Made by a program: the position numbers and the translations under genes. Below are positions 15,607-25,594 of a DNA stretch of 64,000 bases, piece by piece. The stretch's first letter is position 1. Every line of letters begins with the position of its first letter. The notes beneath the pieces are model-generated. The model was given only the letters and a program-made list of their open reading frames with translations, had not been told where the DNA came from and ran no database searches. Origin of the DNA: Verrucomicrobiota bacterium (GTDB lineage Bacteria > Verrucomicrobiota > Verrucomicrobiia > JABWAM01); assembly GCA_023269615.1 (NCBI GenBank), contig JAHFSY010000009.1, positions 1-64,000 on the forward strand, read 5' to 3'.

Positions 15607-18144
15607 CTAATTTGCATCCGGATGTTCCGACTGCATTTTCTTGAGCCGTTCCTCGGCCTCCTTGCGGCAGGGAAGGTTGTATTCGATCATCCGCTTGAGA
15701 ATCTTCGCGGCGCTTTTCCACTCCTTTTGTTTTTCACGGACACCCACCGCCTCCATGCCGCCGCGGCAGATCCAGGTGTACTCGCGGTTCTCGGGCTGGT
15801 CGTTCTTGAGCTGGCCGTAGAGCGGTTTGACGTAACTCTCCAGCGCGTGCTTGAGGTCGCCCATCTTTTCATAGGTCTTGCCGGTTTCGACCCATGACTG
15901 GTTGATGAGCGAGGCGTCGGCCTTGGGCGAGTCGATGATGATCTTGAATGCTGCCAGCGCGTCGGGAAAACGTCCAAGCTGGCGCAGGCATTCACCGCGC
16001 CGCCCCTGCGCCTCCAGGATGCGTCCCGCGAGCTCGGGGGATTTCACGGGATCGTTCTTCTTCGTGAGGTCGTCAAATATCAGCAGCGCGTCGTCGAATT
16101 TTCCGCGCTCGGAGAGGATGTCGCCGTAAAGAAAGTGTCCATCAAACACCCATGGCGAGTTGGGATAATCCTTCACGAGGCCTTCGATGATGTGCGGAGC
16201 GTCATCCTTGTTCTGTCCGAGACGATAGGCGGCGAAGGCGGCGAAGTAGGTGGACTCGGGCGCCAGGGGGTGGGTGGGATAGAATTTTTTCAACAGCTGG
16301 AACTGCTCCTGCGCCTTGGCGTAATTCTTCTTGCCGAGGTAGTACGAGCCGAGCCAGAACTGCGCCTCGGGGGCGGCTGCGGACTTGGGGTAGGTCTTCA
16401 CGATCAGGTCGCAATCCGCCTGCGCCTTCTCCAGCTGGTCGAAACGTTCCTCGGCGCGCGCGCGGATGAGCAGGGCGCGCGGCAGCAGGGCGTCATCCTT
16501 CGCGCCTTTGTCGACAACGAGATTGATGGCCTCGATGCATTCCTTGAATTTGCCGGAGGCGAGGAGCGCCTCCGCATAATCCACGCGCGCCTTGGGAACG
16601 AGTGGCGAGAGGGGGAATTTATCAAGCAGGGTCTTGTAGGAGTCGGCAACCTTCGCCATGTCCCCGCCCTTGCGGTTGGTTTCGGCCATGATCAGCAGGA
16701 ATTCCGCGGCGAGCCGCCCGCTGGGAAACTGCGCCGCATGCAATGCCTGGAGGCGGGTGACCTCGGGCATGTTGCCCGCGCGGAAAAATGAATTTGCGGC
16801 CTGGTAGATCGCCTGCTCGGTTTTTGCCGCGTCAGCGTCCTTCACCTGCGATGACTTGAGGTAGGCGGCCGCGGCGGAATCGAATTGCTGGCGTTCGAAA
16901 TTGAGGTCGCCCAGTTTTTGAAAGGCGTCAGCCTGGAGCTGGGGCGTGTGCGCCCGATCCGCGGCTTTCTGGAAGCGGGCGGCCGCGGATTCGTATTTCT
17001 TGTCATCGAGAAAAACCCATCCGAGCTGAAATTGCGCGCGGTCGTTGAGCGGGCCGTCGGGATATTTCTCGAGAAAGTTCTGGTACGCCTGGATCGCCTG
17101 GTCGCGCTTTCCAGCCCGCTGCCAGAGCGTCCCCACTTCGAGTAGGAGCGTCTCTCCCATGTGTGATTTGGCGTTCTCCTCCGACCACTCGCGGAGTTTG
17201 TCGGCCAGCGGATCCACCTTCTCGGTCTTGAGATAAACCTCCTCAAGCGCGTCAATGCACTTCATGCGGAACGTGGGATCGTCGCTCTTGCGGAAGGCCT
17301 GCTCGTAATTTCCGCCGGCGCCGGCAAGGTTGCTGGCCGCCGCCTCGATCTGGCCGAGACGGTAGAATGCCGTGGAGGTCACGCTCCGTGCCTCGGGATG
17401 ATCGGACTTCGTGATGGTTTCAAATTGCGCGCGCGCGGCGGCGGGCTGTTTGCGCTCGATCTCCATTTCGCCGAGGGCATAGACGGCCTGGAAGCCGATG
17501 TTGCGCTTCGCCTCATCCTTTGCGAGTTTTGAGAGCAGCTCGGACGCCTTGTCGTATTTTTTTTGCAGGAAGAAGGAAATCCCCAGTTGCAAGGTGGCCT
17601 TGTTGGCGAGGTCGCGTCGTCCCTCCTTTTGCAGGGTGCGAAACATCTCCTGCGCCTCGTCAAATTTCAACTGCTGGAGAAGTGCGCGCGCCATGCCATA
17701 TTTCGCGTCCTGCACGTACTTGCTTTTTGGGAAGCGGGAGAGGAGGTCGCCGTAGGTCTGGAATGCCGCGTCCGCAAGTTCGCCCTTCAATTGCGCCTCG
17801 CCGATCAGGAAGATGTAGTTGTCATGCCACTCGGGGGACGCATTGGGCAGACGCGCTGAAAGTGTCTCGATCGCCTCCCTCCATCGCCCCTGGTTGAGGC
17901 GCGAGCGGGAAAGCTGCCAGGCCGCCTCGTCGCGATACTCGGTCTGCGGATATTGCGTGAGCAGCGCTTGAAATTGCGCCTCGGCCAGTTCGTCAAGATG
18001 GTCCTCCATCGCCTTCTGCGCAAAATTGAAAATCTTCTTCTCCTCCTTCGTGGTCTCGGCAAGGGCGACAACCGCCGACAGGATCAGAACGCACCCGAGG
18101 GTGCAATTTGAAATTTGAAATTTGAAATTTGAGATGATCGGCAT
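15607..18144 (-). CDS. Large periplasmic TPR protein (845 aa)
   Basis: A signal peptide ([17 protein letters not shown], ~14-30) is followed by ~20 tandem tetratricopeptide-like helical pairs through to the C-terminus, with YbgF/BamD-like units such as [19 protein letters not shown] and [26 protein letters not shown]. Presumably an extracytoplasmic scaffold; partner unknown. The first codons ([10 protein letters not shown]) coincide with the AAATTTCAAATTTC dispersed repeat also seen near 21405 and 46840. It lies 43 bp upstream of the UDP-glucuronate decarboxylase gene on the same strand. Confidence 0.9.
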   Translation of the reverse strand: MPIISNFKFQISNCTLGCVLILSAVVALAETTKEEKKIFNFAQKAMEDHLDELAEAQFQALLTQYPQTEYRDEAAWQLSRSRLNQGRWREAIETLSARLPNASPEWHDNYIFLIGEAQLKGELADAAFQTYGDLLSRFPKSKYVQDAKYGMARALLQQLKFDEAQEMFRTLQKEGRRDLANKATLQLGISFFLQKKYDKASELLSKLAKDEAKRNIGFQAVYALGEMEIERKQPAAARAQFETITKSDHPEARSVTSTAFYRLGQIEAAASNLAGAGGNYEQAFRKSDDPTFRMKCIDALEEVYLKTEKVDPLADKLREWSEENAKSHMGETLLLEVGTLWQRAGKRDQAIQAYQNFLEKYPDGPLNDRAQFQLGWVFLDDKKYESAAARFQKAADRAHTPQLQADAFQKLGDLNFERQQFDSAAAAYLKSSQVKDADAAKTEQAIYQAANSFFRAGNMPEVTRLQALHAAQFPSGRLAAEFLLIMAETNRKGGDMAKVADSYKTLLDKFPLSPLVPKARVDYAEALLASGKFKECIEAINLVVDKGAKDDALLPRALLIRARAEERFDQLEKAQADCDLIVKTYPKSAAAPEAQFWLGSYYLGKKNYAKAQEQFQLLKKFYPTHPLAPESTYFAAFAAYRLGQNKDDAPHIIEGLVKDYPNSPWVFDGHFLYGDILSERGKFDDALLIFDDLTKKNDPVKSPELAGRILEAQGRRGECLRQLGRFPDALAAFKIIIDSPKADASLINQSWVETGKTYEKMGDLKHALESYVKPLYGQLKNDQPENREYTWICRGGMEAVGVREKQKEWKSAAKILKRMIEYNLPCRKEAEERLKKMQSEHPDAN

Positions 18145-18191
18145 GGGGCATTCCTGTCGGCAGAAGAGATTATCCGAGGATTTGGAGGGTG

Positions 18192-18593
18192 TCAGGGCTC
18201 CAGAACAAGAATTTTAGGCAGTTTGCGCGAGGCCCGTTCAAAGGTTGCCACCGCGTCGGTCTTCTCAAGATATTGCTGGATCACGATCCGGTCAACAAAA
18301 CCAGGTTTGGCGGATTCCAGATGCGGAGTGGCCATGACCCGTGCGGCCACGCCGGAATTTTCAATGCCATGGGATGTCAGAAATTGTCGTAACAGGGCCA
18401 ACGCCTCGGCCTTGGGTGTCTTGTAGTGGTATTGAAGGGCAAAATACGTCTCGGCAACCACCAGGTCCGAGACGACGGCGCACCCGCCCTTCTGCTGGAT
18501 CTGGATCAAGTATTCCACCGCCACGCGTGCGAGGTCGGCAGGCTCTCCCACCAAAAGACGCAGAACCACGGAGGTGTCGAGCCCCACCTTCAT
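18192..18593 (-). CDS. vapC: VapC-type PIN-domain toxin
   Basis: 133 residues, a typical PIN toxin RNase. MKVGLDTSVVLRLL carries Asp6, VVAETYFAL carries Glu48 and GFVDRIVI carries Asp101, the acidic metal-binding triad. The ATG overlaps the stop codon of the upstream antitoxin gene as ATGA, the normal antitoxin-toxin order. Confidence 0.92.
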   Translation of the reverse strand: MKVGLDTSVVLRLLVGEPADLARVAVEYLIQIQQKGGCAVVSDLVVAETYFALQYHYKTPKAEALALLRQFLTSHGIENSGVAARVMATPHLESAKPGFVDRIVIQQYLEKTDAVATFERASRKLPKILVLEP

Positions 18594-18880
18594 TTGCGGG
18601 GTTTCCCCCCCCGCGCACGCGCCACGCTCATGCGGACGGAATCCATGTCATGACGCCCCCGTGCGTTGCCCGCGTACTTGCGGAGGGCGCCAAACCACGT
18701 GGGGTATGCCACCTTGGCGTCCGCCTTGGGATGAGCGATCACAGCATTGCCCGCCCTGGCTCCCTCCACCCAATGATGAAAAAGCTCGATCGCCACCTCG
18801 CGAACAGGCCGCCCCTCCAGGGCGCTCTTGGCCTTCACCTGGCGGTAAAGATCATCCGGAATATCCATGGTTGCCTTCAT
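18590..18880 (-). CDS. vapB: VapB-type antitoxin
   Basis: 96 residues from the ATG at 18880. MKATMDIPDDLYRQVKAKSALEGRPVREV is the ribbon-helix-helix type N-terminus used for operator binding. The C-terminal half is basic and presumably binds the PIN toxin. The frame is open further upstream, but that sequence belongs to a degraded neighbouring gene, so the start at MKATMDIP is preferred. Two tandem TATTCCTG repeats 17 bases upstream are a candidate autoregulatory operator. Confidence 0.88.
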   Translation of the reverse strand: MKATMDIPDDLYRQVKAKSALEGRPVREVAIELFHHWVEGARAGNAVIAHPKADAKVAYPTWFGALRKYAGNARGRHDMDSVRMSVARARGGKPRK

Positions 18881-18896
18881 GCGAGCAAGATAACCG

Positions 18897-18912
18897 TATT
18901 CCTGTATTCCTG
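18897..18912. promoter_or_regulatory. Tandem TATTCCTG repeats, candidate vapBC operator
   Basis: Two abutting perfect 8-bp copies lie directly upstream of the vapB start on the minus strand. Direct repeats at this position are typical of ribbon-helix-helix antitoxin operators. No binding data. Confidence 0.45.
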
Positions 18913-18944
18913 TCAATATTCGATGGTTGAATTCGAAGCGCCAT

Positions 18945-19075
18945 CCGTCGCAAACGCACAAACGCCTCCACGACCGCCACGCTCATCCGTACCGTGCCTG
19001 GACTGTTGAGCACGTTGGCCGCCATGAGCGCGCCATGTTCGGTGAAGGCGTGGGGGAGGTGACGGATGTTCGGGT
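18945..19075 (-). pseudogene. Remnant of an ORF6N-domain (KilA-N-like) protein gene
   Basis: Minus-strand reading gives PNIRHLPHAFTEHGALM and AANVLNSPGTVRMSVAVV followed by EAFVRLRRM, the conserved middle of ORF6N-domain proteins. There is no start, the N-terminal half is replaced upstream by repeat sequence (GGACACGCTCCGTCGTGTCC near 19106), and the frame runs on into the vapB leader. Such proteins are phage- and island-associated, so this marks old mobile DNA. The rest of 18913-19350 holds further repeats (AAAGCAAGAAGCGCAAGAGGC near 19252) and no intact gene. Confidence 0.6.
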
Positions 19076-19350
19076 CTCCCCGGTTGTCTTTGATTTTAGA
19101 AGAACGGAGGGACACGCTCCGTCGTGTCCATGGGTGGACGTGTCTGTAACGGGGTAATCCATCATGGACACGGATCGCATGGATTCGTCGTGCTTGTGCT
19201 TCATGCGCATCTTCGCGGCCAACCCCGCCGCTCCGAAAGCAGAGATTGGCCGCAAAGCAAGAAGCGCAAGAGGCACAAGCTTGAAATGATCGTTTATCGG
19301 ATTTTTTCAAGCAAGACAGTCTGGGCGCGTCATGATAGGGTGGCTTCAGA

Positions 19351-19599
19351 ATGAAAACATGGCAGATCCAACAGGCTAGGAACCGCCTCGGCGAGTTGAT
19401 TGACGATGCACTTCAGGGCTTCCACCAGACGATCACGCGTCGCGGGGAACCCGTGGCCGTGGTGCTTTCGATGGAACAATACCAACGCTTGCGGACACCC
19501 CGTAAGAACCTGGTGGATTTTCTGGCTTCGTCACCATTCAAGGGGGTTGAGTTGAATGTCACTCGTGAGAAGGATTGCCAAAGGGAGACAGTCCTTTGA
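19351..19599 (+). CDS. Phd/YefM-type antitoxin without a visible toxin partner
   Basis: 82 residues. MKTWQIQQARNRLGELIDDALQG and QTITRRGEPVAVVLSMEQYQRLR are the DNA-binding N-terminal fold of the Phd/YefM family. The C-terminal region (LVDFLASSPFKGVEL) is the form usually followed by a PIN toxin gene. Here the next gene is a lipoprotein, and no PIN or RelE/Doc ORF follows, so this looks like an orphan antitoxin. Confidence 0.85.
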   Translation: MKTWQIQQARNRLGELIDDALQGFHQTITRRGEPVAVVLSMEQYQRLRTPRKNLVDFLASSPFKGVELNVTREKDCQRETVL

Positions 19600-19692
19600 G
19601 CTGACATGCGATTGAAACCATTCGATGGACTTTGGAAAAGAACATTATTTTCAAAGGATTCCACGTTCTGGATGGTCATATCAGGTAAACCC

Positions 19693-20187
19693 ATGAGATC
19701 AGCCCCAGCCATTCTGCTCGCCGTCGCCATCGCTTGCTCACTCACGTCATGCGCCTCGACATCCGACAAGGCGGCTGCGGATTCCAGCAACAGTACTGAA
19801 GACAAGAAAATCGTTGATGCTCTCAACGAGGCATTCAGCAAAGCAATCGTTACCCCATTTTCCAGATTGTTCGGAATTTCAATGCTGGCTCGGTTGTTTT
19901 ATGAAAAAAATCATCGCTGGCCGTCCACCTTCAAGGAAATTCAGAACATGAGCAAGGAGGCAGGCTTCAAGGTGGATTTATCCGATTATCGCAATGTCAC
20001 CTTTCGGCCCAAGCCGAACGGTGACTTGTTGATGGATTTCAGCCATTGCCCGGGCATGGGCGAAAGCAGCGTGACGATTGCACGGGAAACGGCTGAGCAG
20101 TCAGGAAAAATGGATGAGACTACAAAAAAATGGGTTGAGAAATCGCTCCGGGCAAAGCCATCCAACCAGACGAAGAAGCATCCCTGA
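19693..20187 (+). CDS. Small lipoprotein, unknown function
   Basis: From the ATG at 19693 the product is 164 residues, with a lipoprotein signal MRSAPAILLAVAIACSLTSC (lipobox LTSC, Cys20). The body contains LARLFYEKNHRWPSTFKEIQNMSKEAGFKVDL, reminiscent of the 'short peptide, wrapped around a prepared surface' pattern of small envelope proteins, but no family is recognised. It precedes another lipoprotein gene by 18 bp and probably shares its transcript. Confidence 0.75.
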   Translation: MRSAPAILLAVAIACSLTSCASTSDKAAADSSNSTEDKKIVDALNEAFSKAIVTPFSRLFGISMLARLFYEKNHRWPSTFKEIQNMSKEAGFKVDLSDYRNVTFRPKPNGDLLMDFSHCPGMGESSVTIARETAEQSGKMDETTKKWVEKSLRAKPSNQTKKHP

Positions 20188-20205
20188 GGTCGTGCAACAC
20201 CCACC

Positions 20206-20784
20206 ATGCCTTCCATGAATTCCAAAAAGCTTACGCATGCGGCTTCGTTGAGGGCAACGGGCAAGCTGGCTTTGCTGGCGAGCTTGGGTGTCCTGGTGGG
20301 TTGCTCCACAACGGACATGGATGAGAGCAAGTCGGTGACCTCGTCCGCGTTGGCGGCTGCCAGTGAGGTCCATCAGAATTTTGTTGAGCCACTTCTCAAC
20401 ACGGGGCTTGCGAATCATGACCGGGTGGACCGGTCGGACCGATCTCCATTGGCTCTCGACTCCACTGCTTTGGACAGCGAGGAAGAACGCTTTAGGAAGG
20501 TCGCCGAGGGCGACCGCAAGGCGGCGGAAGAAGGGGATGCTGTCGGTCAGTTTCGTCTTGGCAGGGAATATGAAAATGGAAAAGGTGTGGCAAAAGATGA
20601 AGAAGAGGCTGTGAAATGGTACCGCAAATCAGCCGAGCAGGGTTACGCGAAAGCGCAAACCAGTCTCGGACGCATGTATTCCAACGGGAAGGGTGTGAAG
20701 AGAGACCTGGTGGAAGCGACCAAATGGTATCGCAAGGCTGCTGAGCAGGGTGATGTGGATGCGAAGAAGTGGCTCGGCTTGTAG
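20206..20784 (+). CDS. Sel1-repeat lipoprotein
   Basis: 192 residues. The lipoprotein signal ends in LGVLVGC (lipobox Cys ~33). After a polar linker come about two and a half Sel1/TPR-like repeats: DAVGQFRLGREYENGKGVAKD, EAVKWYRKSAEQGYAKAQ and LGRMYSNGKGVKRDLVEATKWYRKAAEQG. Sel1 proteins are protein-interaction scaffolds. The partner is not indicated. Confidence 0.88.
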   Translation: MPSMNSKKLTHAASLRATGKLALLASLGVLVGCSTTDMDESKSVTSSALAAASEVHQNFVEPLLNTGLANHDRVDRSDRSPLALDSTALDSEEERFRKVAEGDRKAAEEGDAVGQFRLGREYENGKGVAKDEEEAVKWYRKSAEQGYAKAQTSLGRMYSNGKGVKRDLVEATKWYRKAAEQGDVDAKKWLGL

Positions 20785-20874
20785 GATGGCGCCGGGTGAG
20801 GCATATGGGGAAATGGTGCGATTGCCACTCAAGCGAGGCTTGCAGGAAACCGCATTGCGAATTATGTTCTAAGC

Positions 20875-21105
20875 ATGAGCAATGCTGAAATCCTTGCCGA
20901 ACTACCAAAATTGACGTCGGACGAACGGGATGTGGTTTTCCACAAGCTCTGCGAACTCCAGGAGCAGGAGCTTCTTCACGGCGCCGCCCCTTCGCAGTCC
21001 GAACGAGCCATCCTCGATCAAGCGCTGGCTGAATATCAAAAGGATGGAAAGGTCGGCACCCCTTGGCGTGAGTCGTTGCAGCGCATCCGTCGTCCGTCCC
21101 AATGA
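20875..21105 (+). CDS. Addiction-module antitoxin (ParD-like position)
   Basis: 76 residues. A helical, acidic protein (EILAELPKLTSDERDVVFHKLCELQE) ends in ILDQALAEYQKDGKVGTPWRESLQRI, the tail typical of small addiction-module antidote proteins partnered by ParE/RelE toxins. Its stop overlaps the toxin start (ATGA at 21102-21105). Confidence 0.82.
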   Translation: MSNAEILAELPKLTSDERDVVFHKLCELQEQELLHGAAPSQSERAILDQALAEYQKDGKVGTPWRESLQRIRRPSQ

Positions 21106-21398
21106 CACGGAGTGTTTCCCTCCGCGACGTTGCGGAAAATGATCTGGCCAGGGCCCGGGATTGGTACGACAAGCAGCGACCCGGTTTGGGAGACGAGTTG
21201 CTCTCCGTGGTGGCTGAATGCCTGCTGTCGCTCGAATCAACTCCCGAGCTTCATCCGATTTATTATCGGGGTTTTCGGCGGGTGTTGACCCGCCGTTTCC
21301 CCTACAAACTCTTTTTTCGTATTGAGGGCGAAGCCGTTGTTGTTTTCCGAATCCTGCACGCCAGCCGCGATCACACCCGTCAGCTCGGGGAACGATGA
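21102..21398 (+). CDS. ParE/RelE-family toxin
   Basis: 98 residues with the ParE pattern: LRDVAENDLARARDWYDKQRPGLGDELL, RGFRRVLTRRFPYKLFFRIEGEAVVVFRILHASRD. Coupled by a 4-bp overlap to the antitoxin gene upstream. The target (gyrase or ribosome-bound mRNA) cannot be told from sequence. Confidence 0.9.
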   Translation: MTRSVSLRDVAENDLARARDWYDKQRPGLGDELLSVVAECLLSLESTPELHPIYYRGFRRVLTRRFPYKLFFRIEGEAVVVFRILHASRDHTRQLGER

Positions 21399-21427
21399 AT
21401 GGTGATCTCAAATCTCAAATTTCAAAT

Positions 21428-24331
21428 TCATCCGCCGCGGATGACCCCCAGTTTCCTCGCCAGATATTGACCGGTGTACGACGCCCCGCAAGTCGCCACT
21501 TTCTCGGGCGTTCCCTCCGCCACCACCCGCCCGCCCGCTTCGCCTCCCTCTGGGCCAAGATCAATCACCCAGTCGGCGCACTGGATCACATCGAGATTAT
21601 GCTCGATCACCAGGACCGTGTTGCCGCTTGATCTCAATTTGAGAAGCACCTCGAGCAGCTTCTCGATGTCGGCGAAATGCAATCCCGTCGTCGGCTCGTC
21701 GAGGATGTAGAGCGTTCGACCGGTCGAACGTCTCGCCAGCTCGGCGGAGAGTTTCACCCGCTGCGCTTCGCCGCCCGACAGCGTGGTGGCCTGTTGTCCG
21801 AGCTTGATGTACCCCAAACCCACCTGCGCCAGCATTTCCAATGAATCCTTGATCGCGGGGATACTCCGAAAAAATTCCACGCCCTCGTCCACCGTCATGT
21901 TCAGCACGTCGGCGATGTTCTTTCCCTTGTACGTGATCTCCAAGGTCTCGCGGTTGTAACGCAGCCCACGGCATGTTTCGCATTCCACATACACGTCGGG
22001 CAGGAAATGCATCTCGATTTTCAGGATGCCGTCGCCTTCGCATTTTTCGCAGCGTCCGCCTTTCACATTGAAACTGTAGCGTCCCGGTCCGTAGCCGCGA
22101 ACCTTCGACGCGGGCAGTCCCGCGAAGAGATCGCGGATCGTCGCAAACGCGCCGGTGTACGTGAGCGGGTTTGAGCGCGGCGTGCGTCCGATCGGCGATT
22201 GATCGATCACGATCAATTTGTCGAGATGCTCGATTCCCTCGATGCCCCCGTGTTTGCCGGGCTTTTCCTTTGACCCATGCAGCTTGCGCTGGATCGCGCG
22301 GCGCAAAATATCGTCCACCAGCGTGCTTTTGCCGGAGCCGCTCACGCCCGTCACGCACGTGAAGAGGCCGATGGGGATGTTCACCAGGATGTTCTTGAGG
22401 TTGTTTTCTGTCGCGCTGAGGACGCTCAGCATTTCCTCCTGCGGGGCCACTCGACGGCGGGGCGGCTTGATTTGCAGTTCGTGCGTGAGATAGCGCCCTG
22501 TGAGCGATTTGGGCTCGGCGCAGATTTCCTCCACGGTTCCCTGTGCGACGAGTTCACCGCCGCGCACTCCCGCGCCGGGGCCGAGGTCCACCACATGGTC
22601 GGCCGCACGGATCGTCTCCTCGTCGTGCTCCACCACGATCACCGTGTTGCCAAGGTCGCGCAATTGGGTGAGCGTCCCGAGCAGCCGCGTGTTGTCGCGC
22701 TGGTGCAGTCCGATGCTCGGTTCGTCGAGCACGTAGATGACGCCGGAAAGTTTCGAGCCGATTTGCGTGGCGAGGCGGATGCGCTGCGCTTCTCCGCCCG
22801 AGAGCGTGCCGCTTTCCCGGTCAAGCGTGAGATAGCCAAGCCCCACCTCGGAAAGAAAACCGAGACGTGCACGGACCTCGCGCAACGCCTGGCGCCCGAT
22901 CATCTCCTGCTGCGGCGTGAGGTCGAGCGTTTCCACGAAGCGGATGGATTCGTCCACCGAGAGCCGCGTGGCGGCGATGATGGAAAGGTCCTTGAGCGTC
23001 ACTGCCAGGCTTTCCTTCTTGAGCCTCGCCCCGTGGCACGCGGTGCAATGCTGGAAGGTCTGGTAATTGCGCAGCCGCTTGCGCGTGAACTCGCTCGCCG
23101 TTTCGACATAAAGACGCTGGAGCTGCGGGATTACGCCTTCGAACGGTTTCACGAGTGAGTGGGGATGCCCGTCACGGGTCATGCGGAAGGTCACATCTTC
23201 CCCGCCGGTGCCGTAAAGGATCGCGTCACGCGCGGCCTTGGGCAGGTCTTTCCACGGTGTGTCCATGTTCGCCTTCACGTGCGCGCACACGTTGCGCAGG
23301 AGCATCTTGTAATAGACGATCAGCCGCCGGCCACCGCGCCGCCACGGGGTGACCGCGCCATCGTTCACGCTTTTATCGGGATCATTGATCACGAGGTCGG
23401 GATCAAAAATCATCTCCTGCCCGATGCCGTGACATGTGGAGCATGCGCCGTACGGGCTGTTGAAGGAAAAATGGCGCGGCGTGAATTCGCCGAGGCTGAT
23501 TCCGCAATCCACGCAGGCGTTCATCGTGCTGTAAAGCGTCTCGGTCCAGCCCTCCTCGTTTCCCGTGGGAGCGGCTCCCGTGGCCGGGGCCTTGCGCGTG
23601 AGCGCGAGCAGGATTCCCTGGCCCCATTTTAGCGCAGTCTCCACGGAGTCGGCGATGCGCGAACGAAATTTTGCGTCCACGTGAAGTCGGTCCACCACGG
23701 CCTCGATGTCATGATTGCGATTTTTGTCGAGACGGATGCCGGGCCCCGTTTTTTCGGAAAGTCGGTCCACCTCGAGAAATTCACCGTCCACGCGGATGCG
23801 GACGAACCCCTGGTTGCGGACCTTCTCCAGCACGTCACGAAACTCGCCCTTGCGGCTGCGAACGAGCGGGGCAAGGAGAAGAAGTTGCGTTCCCGCGGGC
23901 GATGCAAGCAGTCGGTCTACGATGTCCTGCACGCTCTGGGTGGAAATGGGCTTGCGGCACTTGGGGCAGTGGGGTTGGCCGATGTGTGCGTAGAGCAGGC
24001 GAAGGTAATCGAAGATTTCCGTCGTGGTGGCGATGGTCGAGCGCGGGTTGGACGCGGCGGAGCGCTGTTCGATGGCGATGGCAGGGGAGAGCCCGTCAAT
24101 AAAATCCACATCGGGCTTTTGCATCTGGTCGAGAAACTGACGCGCATAAGCGGAAAGACTTTCCACGTACTTGCGTTGTCCCTCCGCATAAATGGTGTCA
24201 AAGGCGAGCGACGATTTCCCGCTGCCGCTGAGGCCGGTGATGACGACGAGCTTGTTCCGCGGAATTTTCAGCGAAATATTCTGAAGGTTATGCTGTCGCG
24301 CTCCGCCAATGCTGATGAACTCTTCTCCCAT
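21428..24331 (-). CDS. uvrA: UvrABC system protein A
   Basis: Damage-recognition ATPase of nucleotide excision repair, 967 residues, full length. The first ABC half has [23 protein letters not shown] and a zinc site at CPKC. A second Cys pair occurs at CVDCG ... [21 protein letters not shown] is the first signature. The second half has [18 protein letters not shown], the C-terminal zinc finger CEKCEGDG ... CETCRG, and [19 protein letters not shown]. It ends convergently with the ParE gene. Confidence 0.98.
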   Translation of the reverse strand: MGEEFISIGGARQHNLQNISLKIPRNKLVVITGLSGSGKSSLAFDTIYAEGQRKYVESLSAYARQFLDQMQKPDVDFIDGLSPAIAIEQRSAASNPRSTIATTTEIFDYLRLLYAHIGQPHCPKCRKPISTQSVQDIVDRLLASPAGTQLLLLAPLVRSRKGEFRDVLEKVRNQGFVRIRVDGEFLEVDRLSEKTGPGIRLDKNRNHDIEAVVDRLHVDAKFRSRIADSVETALKWGQGILLALTRKAPATGAAPTGNEEGWTETLYSTMNACVDCGISLGEFTPRHFSFNSPYGACSTCHGIGQEMIFDPDLVINDPDKSVNDGAVTPWRRGGRRLIVYYKMLLRNVCAHVKANMDTPWKDLPKAARDAILYGTGGEDVTFRMTRDGHPHSLVKPFEGVIPQLQRLYVETASEFTRKRLRNYQTFQHCTACHGARLKKESLAVTLKDLSIIAATRLSVDESIRFVETLDLTPQQEMIGRQALREVRARLGFLSEVGLGYLTLDRESGTLSGGEAQRIRLATQIGSKLSGVIYVLDEPSIGLHQRDNTRLLGTLTQLRDLGNTVIVVEHDEETIRAADHVVDLGPGAGVRGGELVAQGTVEEICAEPKSLTGRYLTHELQIKPPRRRVAPQEEMLSVLSATENNLKNILVNIPIGLFTCVTGVSGSGKSTLVDDILRRAIQRKLHGSKEKPGKHGGIEGIEHLDKLIVIDQSPIGRTPRSNPLTYTGAFATIRDLFAGLPASKVRGYGPGRYSFNVKGGRCEKCEGDGILKIEMHFLPDVYVECETCRGLRYNRETLEITYKGKNIADVLNMTVDEGVEFFRSIPAIKDSLEMLAQVGLGYIKLGQQATTLSGGEAQRVKLSAELARRSTGRTLYILDEPTTGLHFADIEKLLEVLLKLRSSGNTVLVIEHNLDVIQCADWVIDLGPEGGEAGGRVVAEGTPEKVATCGASYTGQYLARKLGVIRGG

Positions 24332-24500
24332 AAATAAATTTCCCCATCATCCCACGTTTTCGAGCGAAAGCAAACACGTAGCCGAATTCGCAAGAATTTG
24401 GCCTCCCATGTAGAGGCGCTTCTGTGAAGCGCTGCATCCGGTCCGCAGCAGAGATGAGCCACAGATTCACACGGATGAAACACGGATGGAAGATTCCTAA
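24332..24500. repeat. Intergenic repeats between uvrA and the hydrolase gene
   Basis: Contains GTAGCCGAATTCGCAAGAATTTGGCC (a degenerate arm of the 3814-3874 family), a GCGCTTCTGTGAAGCGC hairpin and GAGCCACAGATTC / GGATGAAACACGGATGG (the 9304-9415 type). No gene seen. Confidence 0.6.
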
Positions 24501-25529
24501 TCAACGGCGCTGGGAGGGATTCGCATCAACCTTCCCCGGAATTTTCTTCTCAAACGTCCCATTTGCCCCCAGTGCCTTCTTAAAATCTCCATCGGCAAGC
24601 CACGCTTTCTCGCTCGCATCGCCATTTAAATACGCGTTCCAGAACGCTGTCGTGCTCTTCAGTATCAATTCGTGGAAGACCGGATCTTTTGGACGTCTTC
24701 CCATGAGATCCTTCATTCCCGCGAACACCATGTGGTCGCCATCCTGGAAGATGAGGAGATACTGGTCGGCTTTGTTGATGTGGTCGAATGCGAGTCGGCG
24801 GTCTTCGGCTTTGGTTTTGAGAAGCATCACAAAGTCTTCCGTGCCGGTCATGTGAAGGCACGGGATGGCGATGTTTCCGAACGCCTCGTCGAGGCGATCC
24901 TTGCGCACGGGGATCGGCGCGCTCATGGGAATCGCCGCCTTCACGCGTGGGTCGGTCATCGCAAACCCGCTGGCCTCCGTCAAAACCCACCCCGCAACCG
25001 CCATCGTCGTGTAACCTCCGTAGGAATGTCCCGCCATTCCGATGTGATCCAGATCAAGGCGCCCCTTGAATGCCGGGTCCTCCTTGTTTAACCGGGTCAC
25101 CTGGTCGATCACGAACCGAATGTCGAGCGGACGCTGGATGAGGTTGCTTGGGTCGAAGATTGCCTTCTGCATGTCAAACGCGGCTGCGCCCGGGCCCTTG
25201 CCGCGCCACACCGAGTCGTCGCTGCCGGAATGTTGCGGATGGACGGAAACAAATCCATGGCCGGCCCAGTATTGGCCGAGATACTCGTAACCCTCCCGCG
25301 TGCCACCCAACCCATGTGAAAAGATGATGACGGGAAACGGTCCCGACCCGGTCTTTGGATAATAAATTTTCACCGGCACTTCGCGATGACGCTTCGCATC
25401 CGTCCAGTCGTAGCGCGCGATTTCCACCCCATTTTTTTCATTCGTGGGCGACGGCGTGTTTTCGCCGGCAAAGATTCCCGTCGGAAAACCAAGCAGCAGC
25501 AGGGTGGCTGTCAGGCAGTGCGCTCTCAT
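24501..25529 (-). CDS. Secreted alpha/beta hydrolase (dienelactone/PAF-acetylhydrolase type)
   Basis: 342 residues from the ATG at 25529, with a signal peptide (CLTATLLLLGFPTGIFAGE). VIIFSHGLGGTREGYEYLGQYWAGHGF forms the oxyanion-side strand, MAGHSYGGYT the nucleophile elbow (Ser169), GTEDFVM the acid and QDGDHMVFAG the His region. The sequence resembles dienelactone-hydrolase-like and platelet-activating-factor acetylhydrolase-like esterases. Substrate unknown. The frame stays open another 111 codons upstream but only through a repeat array, so the signal-peptide start is preferred. Confidence 0.9.
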   Translation of the reverse strand: MRAHCLTATLLLLGFPTGIFAGENTPSPTNEKNGVEIARYDWTDAKRHREVPVKIYYPKTGSGPFPVIIFSHGLGGTREGYEYLGQYWAGHGFVSVHPQHSGSDDSVWRGKGPGAAAFDMQKAIFDPSNLIQRPLDIRFVIDQVTRLNKEDPAFKGRLDLDHIGMAGHSYGGYTTMAVAGWVLTEASGFAMTDPRVKAAIPMSAPIPVRKDRLDEAFGNIAIPCLHMTGTEDFVMLLKTKAEDRRLAFDHINKADQYLLIFQDGDHMVFAGMKDLMGRRPKDPVFHELILKSTTAFWNAYLNGDASEKAWLADGDFKKALGANGTFEKKIPGKVDANPSQRR

Positions 25530-25594
25530 GCTTTCCCCATGCGTAGTGGAACATGGCTTCGCCCACAAGACGGAAAGGGCGGGTTTGGCATGCA

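Noticed and set aside
22277-23158. 293-codon plus-strand frame within uvrA
   Set aside because: Antisense to conserved UvrA motifs in all its length.
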